Shown: piece by piece, positions 52,958 through 60,391 of the stretch | How positions within the stretch are numbered: the first letter of the stretch is position 1 | Layout: each line of letters opens with the position of its first letter | Source: Rhizobium sp. Root708 | GTDB taxonomy: Bacteria > Pseudomonadota > Alphaproteobacteria > Rhizobiales > Rhizobiaceae | Direction: 5' to 3' | Assembly: GCF_001429725.1 (NCBI RefSeq) | Contig: NZ_LMHV01000043.1 | Location: forward strand, 84,938 to 148,937 | DNA: 64,000 bases | Made by a program: the position numbers and the translations under genes | The notes under the pieces: generated by a model | The model's database searches: none | What the model saw: only the letters and a program-made list of their open reading frames with translations | Told to the model about the DNA's origin: nothing

Positions 52958-53083
52958 GGGCATCCGTCTTTCGCTCTGACTAAGGTGATGGCTGCGGCGC
53001 TAATTCCCGCAGCCCGCCTTTCCCGTTCCCTTCATGCTCTGAAGACGCCGGTGACCAAGATTGGACCGGTGAGGAGATCTTGC

Positions 53084-53458
53084 GTGTCCGTAGAAAACGT
53101 ACCCACCCCATCATCGCCGCCCGAATTTCGCGGTCCTGCCAAAACTGGCACTGCTTTGGCCGGCCGGCGTCGTCGCGTTTGCCATGATGACCCGGCGTTG
53201 GTCGTGGGCCTCGCGCTAGCCTTCACCCGACACGGGGCCGGCGACGCTGCAGCCGTTCCGCCGATGCTCCTTGATCGGCTGTGCCACCACGCATGGTCTG
53301 GCGATCCAGCCTGCCGCCTGGTTCTCGACTGGCTCACTGAGAAAGCAAGCAAGCGGCACGATCTTGTTGACTCTAGCGACAGTCATGCCGCTGCCCAGCA
53401 CACAGGCCCTGCGGAAATTGTTTCCGCTTCCGCGGCGTTCCCGGTGGAGGAGAACTGA
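53084..53458 (+). CDS. Small hypothetical protein, coupled to the AAA gene
   Basis: About 124 residues from a GTG at 53084, seven bases after GAGGAG; the longer frame from 52985 has no such signal. No domain is recognised; the middle (PALVVGLALAFTRHGAGDAA, LLDRLCHHAWSGDPACRLVL) is helical. Its stop overlaps the ATG of the AAA gene by one base, which points to coupled translation and a shared job. A copy of the boundary palindrome (53411-53427) lies inside its last 16 codons, so the C-terminus may have been shaped by recombination. Confidence 0.5.
   Translation: MSVENVPTPSSPPEFRGPAKTGTALAGRRRRVCHDDPALVVGLALAFTRHGAGDAAAVPPMLLDRLCHHAWSGDPACRLVLDWLTEKASKRHDLVDSSDSHAAAQHTGPAEIVSASAAFPVEEN
53411..53427. 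repeat. Palindromic boundary core R7, inside a gene
   Basis: GCGGAAATTGTTTCCGC has 7 bp arms (GCGGAAA/TTTCCGC) around three bases. It matches the shared core with one change (G in the second half). It lies near the 3' end of the gene at 53084 and 30 bp before the AAA gene. It may be a true site or a chance match; position inside a reading frame makes it the weakest copy. Confidence 0.4.
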
Positions 53459-55305
53459 TGGATCGTCTGTCTTCATTCCTCCTTCGGCGTCTGCGCCATG
53501 TTCAGCGTCGCGAGATCAGGCGGCTAGCTGTCCGCAACGGTCTGCTGATGATGACCACCGCCATCGTCGACGGCCATGTCGTTGGCCGCTACCTTCCGGC
53601 CTTCGATCCCTCTCATCTGACGGGCGAGGCAGAGCGAGACCGGCCGTGGATGCGCGATCATTTCGCTGCCTTCCTGATCGGCGCCCCGCAGGATGCGAGC
53701 GGCCGACCCGACCTGGGGTCGGCGGCGCCTGTGTGGCCGGCGCAGCTCAGGCTACGCTTGGTCGGGAACGGCGCTGACGATGCTGCACTCGCCTATGCGG
53801 TCAGGGTTGTCGCCGAAGCCGGTGAGGTGCTTGGCATCAAAACGATGGCGACTGTCCTGTTGCTCTCGGCGGCCATGGAGGAGTCCGTCGTTGAGTTGCG
53901 CGATCTGGTCGCGTTTCTTCGCCAACCGGCCGGGGTCTTCGCCGTGCAGGTGACGGTCGAAGGGTTCGAGCGCGCATTGCCGCACCTAGTCGAAAATACC
54001 CCCTTCGTGCCATTCGGTCCGTATGTCGGCATGGCTGCTGATTTCACCTTCGTGGACGAGCTCTGGAGCTATGTGGAAGGCCAAGCCAAACGTGTGTTCC
54101 TGCAGATTCCGGTCGCTAAAAGTTATCGGCTAAGCAGTTCGGCCATGCGCGCTCAATTGCTATGGGCCTTGGCGCACGGCTCGCCCGTTCTCGCCGTGGC
54201 TGAAACTTATCAAGGCATTCCGGATCAGATCGATCTGACAACCGATGTCCGACTGACCGGTGGAGGGATCAATATCGCATTCCTCGCGGACCTGCTGGAA
54301 GCGGTCTATGGTAGCGATGCTGTGTCGCGCCATGACGGCCTGATCGCGGAAATCGATGCGGGCGCCCTGACACTCGATGATCTCGCTATTGCCGTCCGGC
54401 CCGGCCGACCGATCCGGTCCAGTATTGAAGCGCTGGTGGGGCTTGCGGTTCATAATCGCGAAGAGCGGGACAACGAGAGGGACAGAGGCGACGCCGTCTC
54501 CGCACGGCGGCTGATTACTCAGAGCTCCAGTGAACGGGCAGCGCAGTCGTCGCAGAACCGCGGCGGCAAGGGCGACAGCGCATCGTCGTCGGCAGGTAAT
54601 CGCAGATCAAAAGCGCAGCCGACGGGCGCCGAAGTTATCCTCCCTGTGCCTGAAGATGGTGAGACGCCGGGAGAGGGCCGGCCGCCGCTGCTAGTGGAGA
54701 CCCTGACCGGTTACGGTGCAGCGAAAGATTGGGCGTTGGGGCTCAAAGCGGATCTGGCCGATTACCTCGCCGGCGACCTGGCCTGGTCCGACATGAGTAC
54801 CAAGCTTCTTCTCTCCGGACCGCCGGGAACGGGCAAAACGACGTTTGCGCGCTCCATGTGCAATAGCCTCCGGCTCCCGCTTGTCGTGACGTCCGTTTCG
54901 ACCTGGCTCCAGGGCGAATATCTGCACGCCGTGCTCGGCCGGATGGCCAACACGTTCGCAGAAGCACGAGCGCAGGCGCCATGTATTCTCTTCATCGACG
55001 AGATCGACGGTATCGGAACGCGCGTGTCGGCGTCGCGGCAATATGCCGATTACTGGAACGCATGTGTCAACAAGTTGCTTGAGTTACTCGACGGTGCCGT
55101 GAAAACCGACGGCGTTATCGTCGTCGGTGCGACCAACCGGCCGAACGAAATCGACGAGGCCATTCGCAGGTCGGGAAGGCTGGAAACCCATATCGAGATC
55201 CCACGCCCCGATATCCCGGCGCTCGCCGGCATCCTCGCACATCATCTTGGTGCAGATCTCGACGTCGTCGCCAAATCGGATACGCAAGAGGGAGGTCAGC
55301 CATGA
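53458..55305 (+). CDS. AAA ATPase half of a split FtsH-like protein
   Basis: 615 residues from the ATG at 53458. The first ~400 residues are unassigned, followed by an Arg/Ser/Gln-rich linker (residues 340-400). A single AAA domain follows at residues ~440-610: Walker A LLSGPPGTGKTTFARSM near 454, Walker B ILFIDEIDGIG near 512, sensor 1 VVGATNRPNEIDEA near 560, and the arginine finger RRSGRLETHIEIPRPD near 570. The order of motifs matches FtsH, but there are no membrane helices. The stop overlaps the start of the M41 peptidase gene by four bases (ATGA). Together they would make a soluble ATP-dependent protease of unknown target. Confidence 0.8.
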   Translation: MDRLSSFLLRRLRHVQRREIRRLAVRNGLLMMTTAIVDGHVVGRYLPAFDPSHLTGEAERDRPWMRDHFAAFLIGAPQDASGRPDLGSAAPVWPAQLRLRLVGNGADDAALAYAVRVVAEAGEVLGIKTMATVLLLSAAMEESVVELRDLVAFLRQPAGVFAVQVTVEGFERALPHLVENTPFVPFGPYVGMAADFTFVDELWSYVEGQAKRVFLQIPVAKSYRLSSSAMRAQLLWALAHGSPVLAVAETYQGIPDQIDLTTDVRLTGGGINIAFLADLLEAVYGSDAVSRHDGLIAEIDAGALTLDDLAIAVRPGRPIRSSIEALVGLAVHNREERDNERDRGDAVSARRLITQSSSERAAQSSQNRGGKGDSASSSAGNRRSKAQPTGAEVILPVPEDGETPGEGRPPLLVETLTGYGAAKDWALGLKADLADYLAGDLAWSDMSTKLLLSGPPGTGKTTFARSMCNSLRLPLVVTSVSTWLQGEYLHAVLGRMANTFAEARAQAPCILFIDEIDGIGTRVSASRQYADYWNACVNKLLELLDGAVKTDGVIVVGATNRPNEIDEAIRRSGRLETHIEIPRPDIPALAGILAHHLGADLDVVAKSDTQEGGQP

Positions 55306-56117
55306 CGCGGTTTAGCAAGATCAGTGGCCCCGTAGACGAGCTGGAGATCGTTCTTGACGATGACGATCAGCGCGATAGCGAGGGACCGGATGTGCAGAAG
55401 GAGGAAGCGGCAATTGCTCAGGCGCTTCGACGTCTAGCGACGCGGGCGATGGGTCTGACGGGTGCCGACATCGAACGGGTCGTACGAGAGGCAAGGCTGA
55501 AGGCGCGCCGTGAACAGCGGCGCCTGACCTATGCCGACATCGAATCCGGCATTCGCGGTCATCGGCCGCAAGTCCCGTACGACGTCCGGTGGCGCTATGC
55601 GATCCATGAATCCGGCCATGCCATCGTCCATCACGCCTTGCGTCTTGGCTCCATCAAAGGTCTGACGATCGATACCAATGACGGCGGCCACAATGCTCTG
55701 ACGTTCGCGACTGGCACACCCGATACCGTGGAATGGTATGGGCGGCTGCTTGCCATGCTCATGGCCGGACGTGCAGCGGAACTCATCGTGCTGAAGACCG
55801 TATCCGCGGGCTCCGGCGGCGCGGAGCAGAGCGATCTCGCCCGCGCGACACGCATCGCCCTCGACATGGAACAGGCCCTTGGGTTCGGTGGTCGCAATCC
55901 GCTGCTTTATCTCGAACACAAGGATCCGACCGCGATCCTCAGTCGAGACGCCGATCTGGCAAAACGGGTGCACCAACGTCTGGAGTTTGCGCAGGCAAGG
56001 GCCACCGAGGTGATTTTCGAACGCCGGGCGGCATTCGACCGGCTTGTCCGTGCGCTGTTCGATGCCCAGGCGCTCGATGGCGATGCGGTGATGGACATCC
56101 TGGCCCCCACCTCCTAG
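55302..56117 (+). CDS. M41 zinc peptidase half of a split FtsH-like protein
   Basis: 271 residues from the ATG at 55302. After an acidic 40-residue leader comes the AAA lid helix (RATRAMGLTGADIERVVREA-like, near residue 50) that normally belongs to the ATPase, then the M41 peptidase: HESGH near residue 104 binds zinc, and SGGAEQSDLARATRIALDM near 178 supplies the third ligand (D) as in FtsH. The break from the ATPase gene is clean (ATGA overlap), so this is a natural split rather than a frameshift. The 156 bp downstream leads to a frameshifted DUF429-like gene. Confidence 0.85.
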   Translation: MTRFSKISGPVDELEIVLDDDDQRDSEGPDVQKEEAAIAQALRRLATRAMGLTGADIERVVREARLKARREQRRLTYADIESGIRGHRPQVPYDVRWRYAIHESGHAIVHHALRLGSIKGLTIDTNDGGHNALTFATGTPDTVEWYGRLLAMLMAGRAAELIVLKTVSAGSGGAEQSDLARATRIALDMEQALGFGGRNPLLYLEHKDPTAILSRDADLAKRVHQRLEFAQARATEVIFERRAAFDRLVRALFDAQALDGDAVMDILAPTS

Positions 56118-56144
56118 ACCTATGTGGGGACAGGGGAGGTCAGG

Positions 56145-57073
56145 ATGTCTGTGGCGGTCATTGCTCACTGCGACTGGAGTATCGACCGGAAAAAGCGGTG
56201 GATGTGCGTCGCCGTCCGACAGGCGACGAGGTGGATTTTGTCGGCGCCGGAGCCTGTCGGCGAAACAAAGGACCTCATCCCTCGGCTTCGAAGCCGTGCC
56301 GAAACGGACGCCGCGCTGCTGATAGGGTTCGATTTCCCGATTGGCCTGCCGGCGGCTTATGGTAGAGCAACGGGTCTCGCCGACTTCCGCTCTGCCTTGC
56401 GAGCTTTTGGCGCCGGGCGCTTCGAGCGGTGGTTCGACGTCGCGGAGCATCGCATCGACATCGCCATCGATCGTCCCTTCTATCCCATGCGGCCGGGCGG
56501 GACGCAGCGCCGACACCTGTTCGATGCCTTGGGCGTCGGAAGCGGCCGTGAGCTTCTGCGCCGTTGCGAGCGTGCAACGGCGGATCGGGGCGATGCCTGC
56601 ATGCTGTTTTGGACGTTGGGCGGGAATCAAGTCGGAAAAGCAGCCATCAGCGGCTGGCGAGAGATCATCATCCCGAACGTTTTGGAGCTAGCTCTTTGGC
56701 CTTTCGACGGAGCCTTGCTGAACTCACAAAGCCCGGAGCAACTGTTGTTGCTGAAACGTACCCAGGAGATGTCTACGGGCAACTTGGCATTCTTCGGCGC
56801 CGCGCGTGGAGCAAGCGACAGCAGGCTGGCCGTCGTGCCGCCGGAGGCCAACTTCTCCGATGGTTGGCCGACCGGCCGCACATCGACGGCGCGGCGCTGG
56901 AGGCAACGATCATCGATGGGTTTGGGATAGACAAGACCGGTGAGGATCGGTTCGATGCCGTCGTTGGGCTGCTCGGAATGCTCGATGTCGTCGAGCGGCG
57001 CCGCAGTGAAGGAGTGCCAGACGACGATGACGTCGCGACCTGGGAAGGTTGGATACTCGGCCAGCGGCCATGA
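56145..57073 (+). pseudogene. DUF429-like gene with a -1 frameshift
   Basis: The start ATG at 56145 has a good site (AGGGGAGG). The first ~188 residues read as a DUF429/RNase H-like protein (VIAHCDWSID, GFDFPIGLPAAYG, DRPFYPMRPGGT). At about 56709 the frame must shift by -1: frame one gives WPFDG, then the other frame continues SLAELTKPGATVVAETYPGD and WILGQRP to the stop at 57071-57073. The two halves join into one plausible protein of ~309 residues. It is either a true frameshift pseudogene, programmed slippage, or a sequencing error. The activity is unknown. Confidence 0.65.
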
Positions 57074-57135
57074 GATCAACGGATCGGCTCTGCGCAACCT
57101 GAAACAACCTGATGTCGGTTGCTGGCAACCTTAAA

Positions 57136-57370
57136 CAAATTGCGCTCATTTGATTCAGACTGATGGGCGAACGATTCCAGGTTCCAGACTGACGTTTCGA
57201 TAGTTCACGCCAACGATTCCAAACCGCAATATTTCGATTCGCGGATTTGAGAGGAAGCTCCAGGCGTCTCTACTTGCCATCGTCTGGGCAAGCGGTGACC
57301 CGGCAATGGCTTGCCGGCAACTTGTTTCGACATGCGCTCAACGCGAGTCAAATTGCGCTCATTCGATTCA
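57136..57370. repeat. Direct 22 bp repeat in the gap before the small gene
   Basis: CAAATTGCGCTCATTTGATTCA at 57136-57157 recurs with one change at 57349-57370, 213 bp apart. Several further GATTC motifs (CGATTCCAG, CGATTCCAAAC, CCGATTCAG, TGATTCCG) lie between and beyond. The 57074-57488 gap has no gene. The repeats could bind a regulator or a recombination accessory protein. Confidence 0.55.
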
Positions 57371-57488
57371 AAGACCCGGAATTCCGATTCAGAACACGAT
57401 GATTCCGTTGCCGCGACAAACGGCTTGCGCCGGTCCGCCGGTCCTCTGACCATGGAAGTGCCATCCATAACAACACAGGGAGCGAGAC

Positions 57489-57800
57489 ATGGCACGACAG
57501 AGTGACGGCGAGCGAAAGGCGAGGCAGAAGGAGCGGCAACAGCGGCTCCGAGATCGGCATCGGGCGGAGCGACGCCCGGATCGCGACGATGTCGCGCGGG
57601 CGATGCTGTTCTGGACGATCACCAGCTATCTCGAACAGAGGCAACCGGACTGGATAGAAGAGTTGGCCGACGCCGTTGTCGGGGTTCTCGTCGACCAAGG
57701 ATTTGACGAGCGGGCAGCGGACGAGGTCTTCGATGATCTCGTTGGTCGCTACGCCCGCGACGACCAACCCTTCCGACGCAAGGTTCACCTGAAAGGCTGA
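57489..57800 (+). CDS. Small hypothetical protein, 103 aa
   Basis: Starts at ATG 57489 behind GGGAGCGAG. The first 30 residues are very basic and Arg-rich (RKARQKERQQRLRDRHRAE), the rest an acidic helical region (YLEQRQPDWIEELADAVVGV, FDERAADEVFDDLV). No known domain. It could be a DNA-binding accessory factor of the recombinases: it stands 220 bp before the recombinase gene on the same strand. Confidence 0.6.
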   Translation: MARQSDGERKARQKERQQRLRDRHRAERRPDRDDVARAMLFWTITSYLEQRQPDWIEELADAVVGVLVDQGFDERAADEVFDDLVGRYARDDQPFRRKVHLKG

Positions 57801-57827
57801 GGCTCTCGCATCGATCTGCTCAGCTTG

Positions 57828-57908
57828 TTCACCAGCTTTTTGCAAACGGCGTTCTCACAAGGGGACTTCGTCCCCCCGTTACTTCATGAAACGCCGTTTG
57901 CAAGTGAA
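57828..57908. repeat. Bulged hairpin of attC-like layout
   Basis: The outer pair TTCAC/GTGAA closes a structure in which TTGCAAACGGCGTT (57840-57853) pairs perfectly with AACGCCGTTTGCAA (57890-57903). Inside is a second stem, GGGGAC (57861-57866) with GTCCCC (57870-57875). Unpaired bulges are seven to eight bases on the left and thirteen on the right. It lies between the small gene and the 777-residue recombinase. It could be a terminator, an origin or a single-strand recombination site; its function is not known. Confidence 0.55.
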
Positions 57909-58020
57909 TCGGTTTTTTCAGACTTTGCAGCCTATATGGCCAGTCAGTTACCGCACTTTAATCGCCATCACATAGCCCGCATGCCCCGCATCCGCGGGAA
58001 ACGTAACAACAGCTATGTGA

Positions 58021-60354
58021 ATGGAAATGAACGAATTTTCTGCGAAAACCTTTCAACGCAAGATCAAAGCTTTTTGCCAGCTTCGCCTCGCGCCGGTGCT
58101 GAGCGTCGATGAACTACATCGACTGAGTAACTACCTGTACTCCCTTATTGAGGCGAGGCGGTCAGCGCCTCGAATGAACGGCAAGACCGACTGGGACGTC
58201 GTTGCAGCCGCGTCCGGCATTGACGCTACCGAACTCGCTGCGAACGAGCGGCGGATCGATCCTGCCCTTGATGCGATCGCTCGGTGGATCCGAGATACTC
58301 ATCTCGCCGCCGGTGTCGAGAACGCTGAAGTGCGTAAACCAGCGAAGACGTCGAGGGCGAGAGCGGCGGCGCGAACGGTTAATCGCGTGGCGCCGCAAGC
58401 GCCGGAGCCACCATCAAAGCCGAAGCCTGGCGGCGTGGCGTCCGCCCGCGTCACCGTCGAGTTTCCTGAAGCCCTCTTCAAAGTCTGGGAGGATCCGACG
58501 GACTTCGCGGAAGCACTACAACCTCATCTTCGGCGACATGGAGAAACCTACTGGACGCTTTATCGCGGCATCATCGGCGCAGATGATCTGACGGACAAGA
58601 ATACGCTGTTGAGCTGGATCGAAGGCCGCCGCGTACCGCGCAGCACCGAGAGTTTCCACGTGCTATCCCGCATTGAGCGCCGCTACAGGCTGCCGGAGGG
58701 CTACTTCAAGGCAAAGCTTCCGCACCCGTCACGATCCGCTTCGGGTTTTAATCTGTCCGGGATCGAACCGGCGGAGCGGCGCCGGCTCGCGTGGCACCTT
58801 CCGGAGGATTTTAACGCGCTGCCATTTCAGAAGCGTGAAGAGATCGTCGACTGGGTTCGGCGGGTTATCATCAGCGGCTCGACCGACTACAGAAAATTTC
58901 AGGCAGCCGCCGCCAAGCAGCGGTACGCGATCCGCTTTCCAGGCGTATCCTATGGCGGTCGGGCGCCGAGGGATGGGAAAATCCTTGTTCCCGCGAACTA
59001 CGAGGAAACGTGGATAGAAGATCCCGACCTGCTGTCTGGTGTCATCGAGGCGCCACCGGCGTTGGCGATGGAAATGGCCGACCTTGTGCGCTTCAAGACT
59101 TCGGCTCTCACGTCGGTTGGTTTCCAGCGAAACGGTGTCTGGGGCGAGGAGACGGCGTCTCAGAAGATCGAGCATCTCGGGCTCATGTTCGGCGCCCTTG
59201 CCGCGGCCAAAGACGGGGAGGTCCGGGGTAATGGCGTGCCGCTGCGTCAACTGACCTTCGGACTGTTGCTCTTTCCCGGCGTGTGGGACTGGTATTTGCA
59301 ATGGCGTGAAACGCGGCGCGGCTTCTATACCGCCTGGGAGGTGGATATGCTGCGAATTGCCTTGGCGATTACCAAGGAAGACACCGGATGGCTTCGCCAA
59401 CATCCCGAGCTTCTCGCTCGCGTTCAGCCGATCGCCGGTCTTGTCTCGCAGAACGAAATCGACTATGCTTATGCGGATTGGCATGGTGCCTGCGACGATT
59501 TCCACAAACATGCTGCTCATCGTGTGAAGGAGATCCAGCGGATTGCCCGCGTCCACCGCGATCCGTTCGAGCCGATCATGCCGGTCCTCGAGGCGGCAAG
59601 TCCTGTCGGCGAGTACCGCAAGATAACTGAAGAGATCATCCGCCTGATGCCGGATGAACATCGGTATCCTCGGTCTGCCGCGGAGGCTGTTCGCGCGTTT
59701 TTGATGCTGAGGCTGGGCTTGCATCTTGGGCTGAGGCAGAAAAATCTGCGCCAGCTCATGCTTTGCCCCAAAGGTCATGTGCCCCGTTCCGAGCGTGTTC
59801 TGGAAAAGATGAAGCGCGGCGAGATGCGCTGGAGCGACCGCGAAGGTGGCTGGGAAGTGTTCATCCCAGCGGTCGCGTTCAAGAACGCTCACTCATCGTT
59901 CTTTGGCGATAAGCCGTTTCGCCTTATCCTGCCGGACCTCTTGGATTTGTACGAATACATCGACGCCTATGTCGAACGGCATCGCGCGCTACTCCTGCGA
60001 TCGGCCGCCGATCCCGGCACTTTCTTCGTCAAGACCGTCAAGACGACCAGCACCGATGCCGCTTACGACGTCACAACCTTCTACGAGGCCTGGCGTCTGA
60101 CTATCCAGCGTTACGGGATCTACAACCCTTACACTGGGCGAGGCGCGATCAAGGGGCTATTGCCGCATGGTCCCCACAACGTGCGCGACGTGCTTGCGAC
60201 CCACATCCTGAAGCAGACCGGCTCCTACGAGCAGGCGAGCTATGCAATCCAGGACACCGCCGAGATGGTTGCCAAGCACTATGGGCGCTTCCTTCCCCAG
60301 GACAAGGCAGCGCTCGCCGCCCGTATTCTCAATCAGGTCTGGGAGGCCGCATAG
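58021..60354 (+). CDS. Large tyrosine recombinase, 777 aa
   Basis: 777 residues from the ATG at 58021 (no obvious ribosome binding site). The N-terminal ~550 residues are unassigned, with a Pro/Lys-rich linker near residues 125-145. The catalytic domain is C-terminal: R in GLHLGLRQKNLRQL near 573, HNVR near 719 (H-x-x-R), and HYGRFLP near 753 with the nucleophile tyrosine. It is much longer than ordinary phage integrases (about 400 residues). It converges on the integrase gene at 60375, and the two stops are separated by 20 bp that belong to the 31 bp palindrome. It may act on the palindromic boundary sites. Confidence 0.82.
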   Translation: MEMNEFSAKTFQRKIKAFCQLRLAPVLSVDELHRLSNYLYSLIEARRSAPRMNGKTDWDVVAAASGIDATELAANERRIDPALDAIARWIRDTHLAAGVENAEVRKPAKTSRARAAARTVNRVAPQAPEPPSKPKPGGVASARVTVEFPEALFKVWEDPTDFAEALQPHLRRHGETYWTLYRGIIGADDLTDKNTLLSWIEGRRVPRSTESFHVLSRIERRYRLPEGYFKAKLPHPSRSASGFNLSGIEPAERRRLAWHLPEDFNALPFQKREEIVDWVRRVIISGSTDYRKFQAAAAKQRYAIRFPGVSYGGRAPRDGKILVPANYEETWIEDPDLLSGVIEAPPALAMEMADLVRFKTSALTSVGFQRNGVWGEETASQKIEHLGLMFGALAAAKDGEVRGNGVPLRQLTFGLLLFPGVWDWYLQWRETRRGFYTAWEVDMLRIALAITKEDTGWLRQHPELLARVQPIAGLVSQNEIDYAYADWHGACDDFHKHAAHRVKEIQRIARVHRDPFEPIMPVLEAASPVGEYRKITEEIIRLMPDEHRYPRSAAEAVRAFLMLRLGLHLGLRQKNLRQLMLCPKGHVPRSERVLEKMKRGEMRWSDREGGWEVFIPAVAFKNAHSSFFGDKPFRLILPDLLDLYEYIDAYVERHRALLLRSAADPGTFFVKTVKTTSTDAAYDVTTFYEAWRLTIQRYGIYNPYTGRGAIKGLLPHGPHNVRDVLATHILKQTGSYEQASYAIQDTAEMVAKHYGRFLPQDKAALAARILNQVWEAA

Positions 60355-60360
60355 CTTCAA

Positions 60361-60391
60361 CGAGACGTCGGAAATTATTTCCGACGTCTCG
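60361..60391. repeat. Perfect 31 bp palindrome at the integrase stop codon
   Basis: Arms CGAGACGTCGGAAAT and ATTTCCGACGTCTCG are perfectly complementary around one central T at 60376. It lies seven bases after the stop of the 777-residue recombinase and overlaps the last five codons and stop of the 704-residue integrase. Its centre CGGAAATTATTTCCG is the consensus of the boundary cores found across the window. It could be a recombination site or a bidirectional transcription terminator, or both; there is no T-tract. Confidence 0.75.

Noticed and set aside
55302..55305. Frameshift splitting one FtsH-like gene
   Set aside because: The M41 gene has its own leader and an ATGA overlap with the AAA stop, the normal pattern of translational coupling, so a natural split is more likely.
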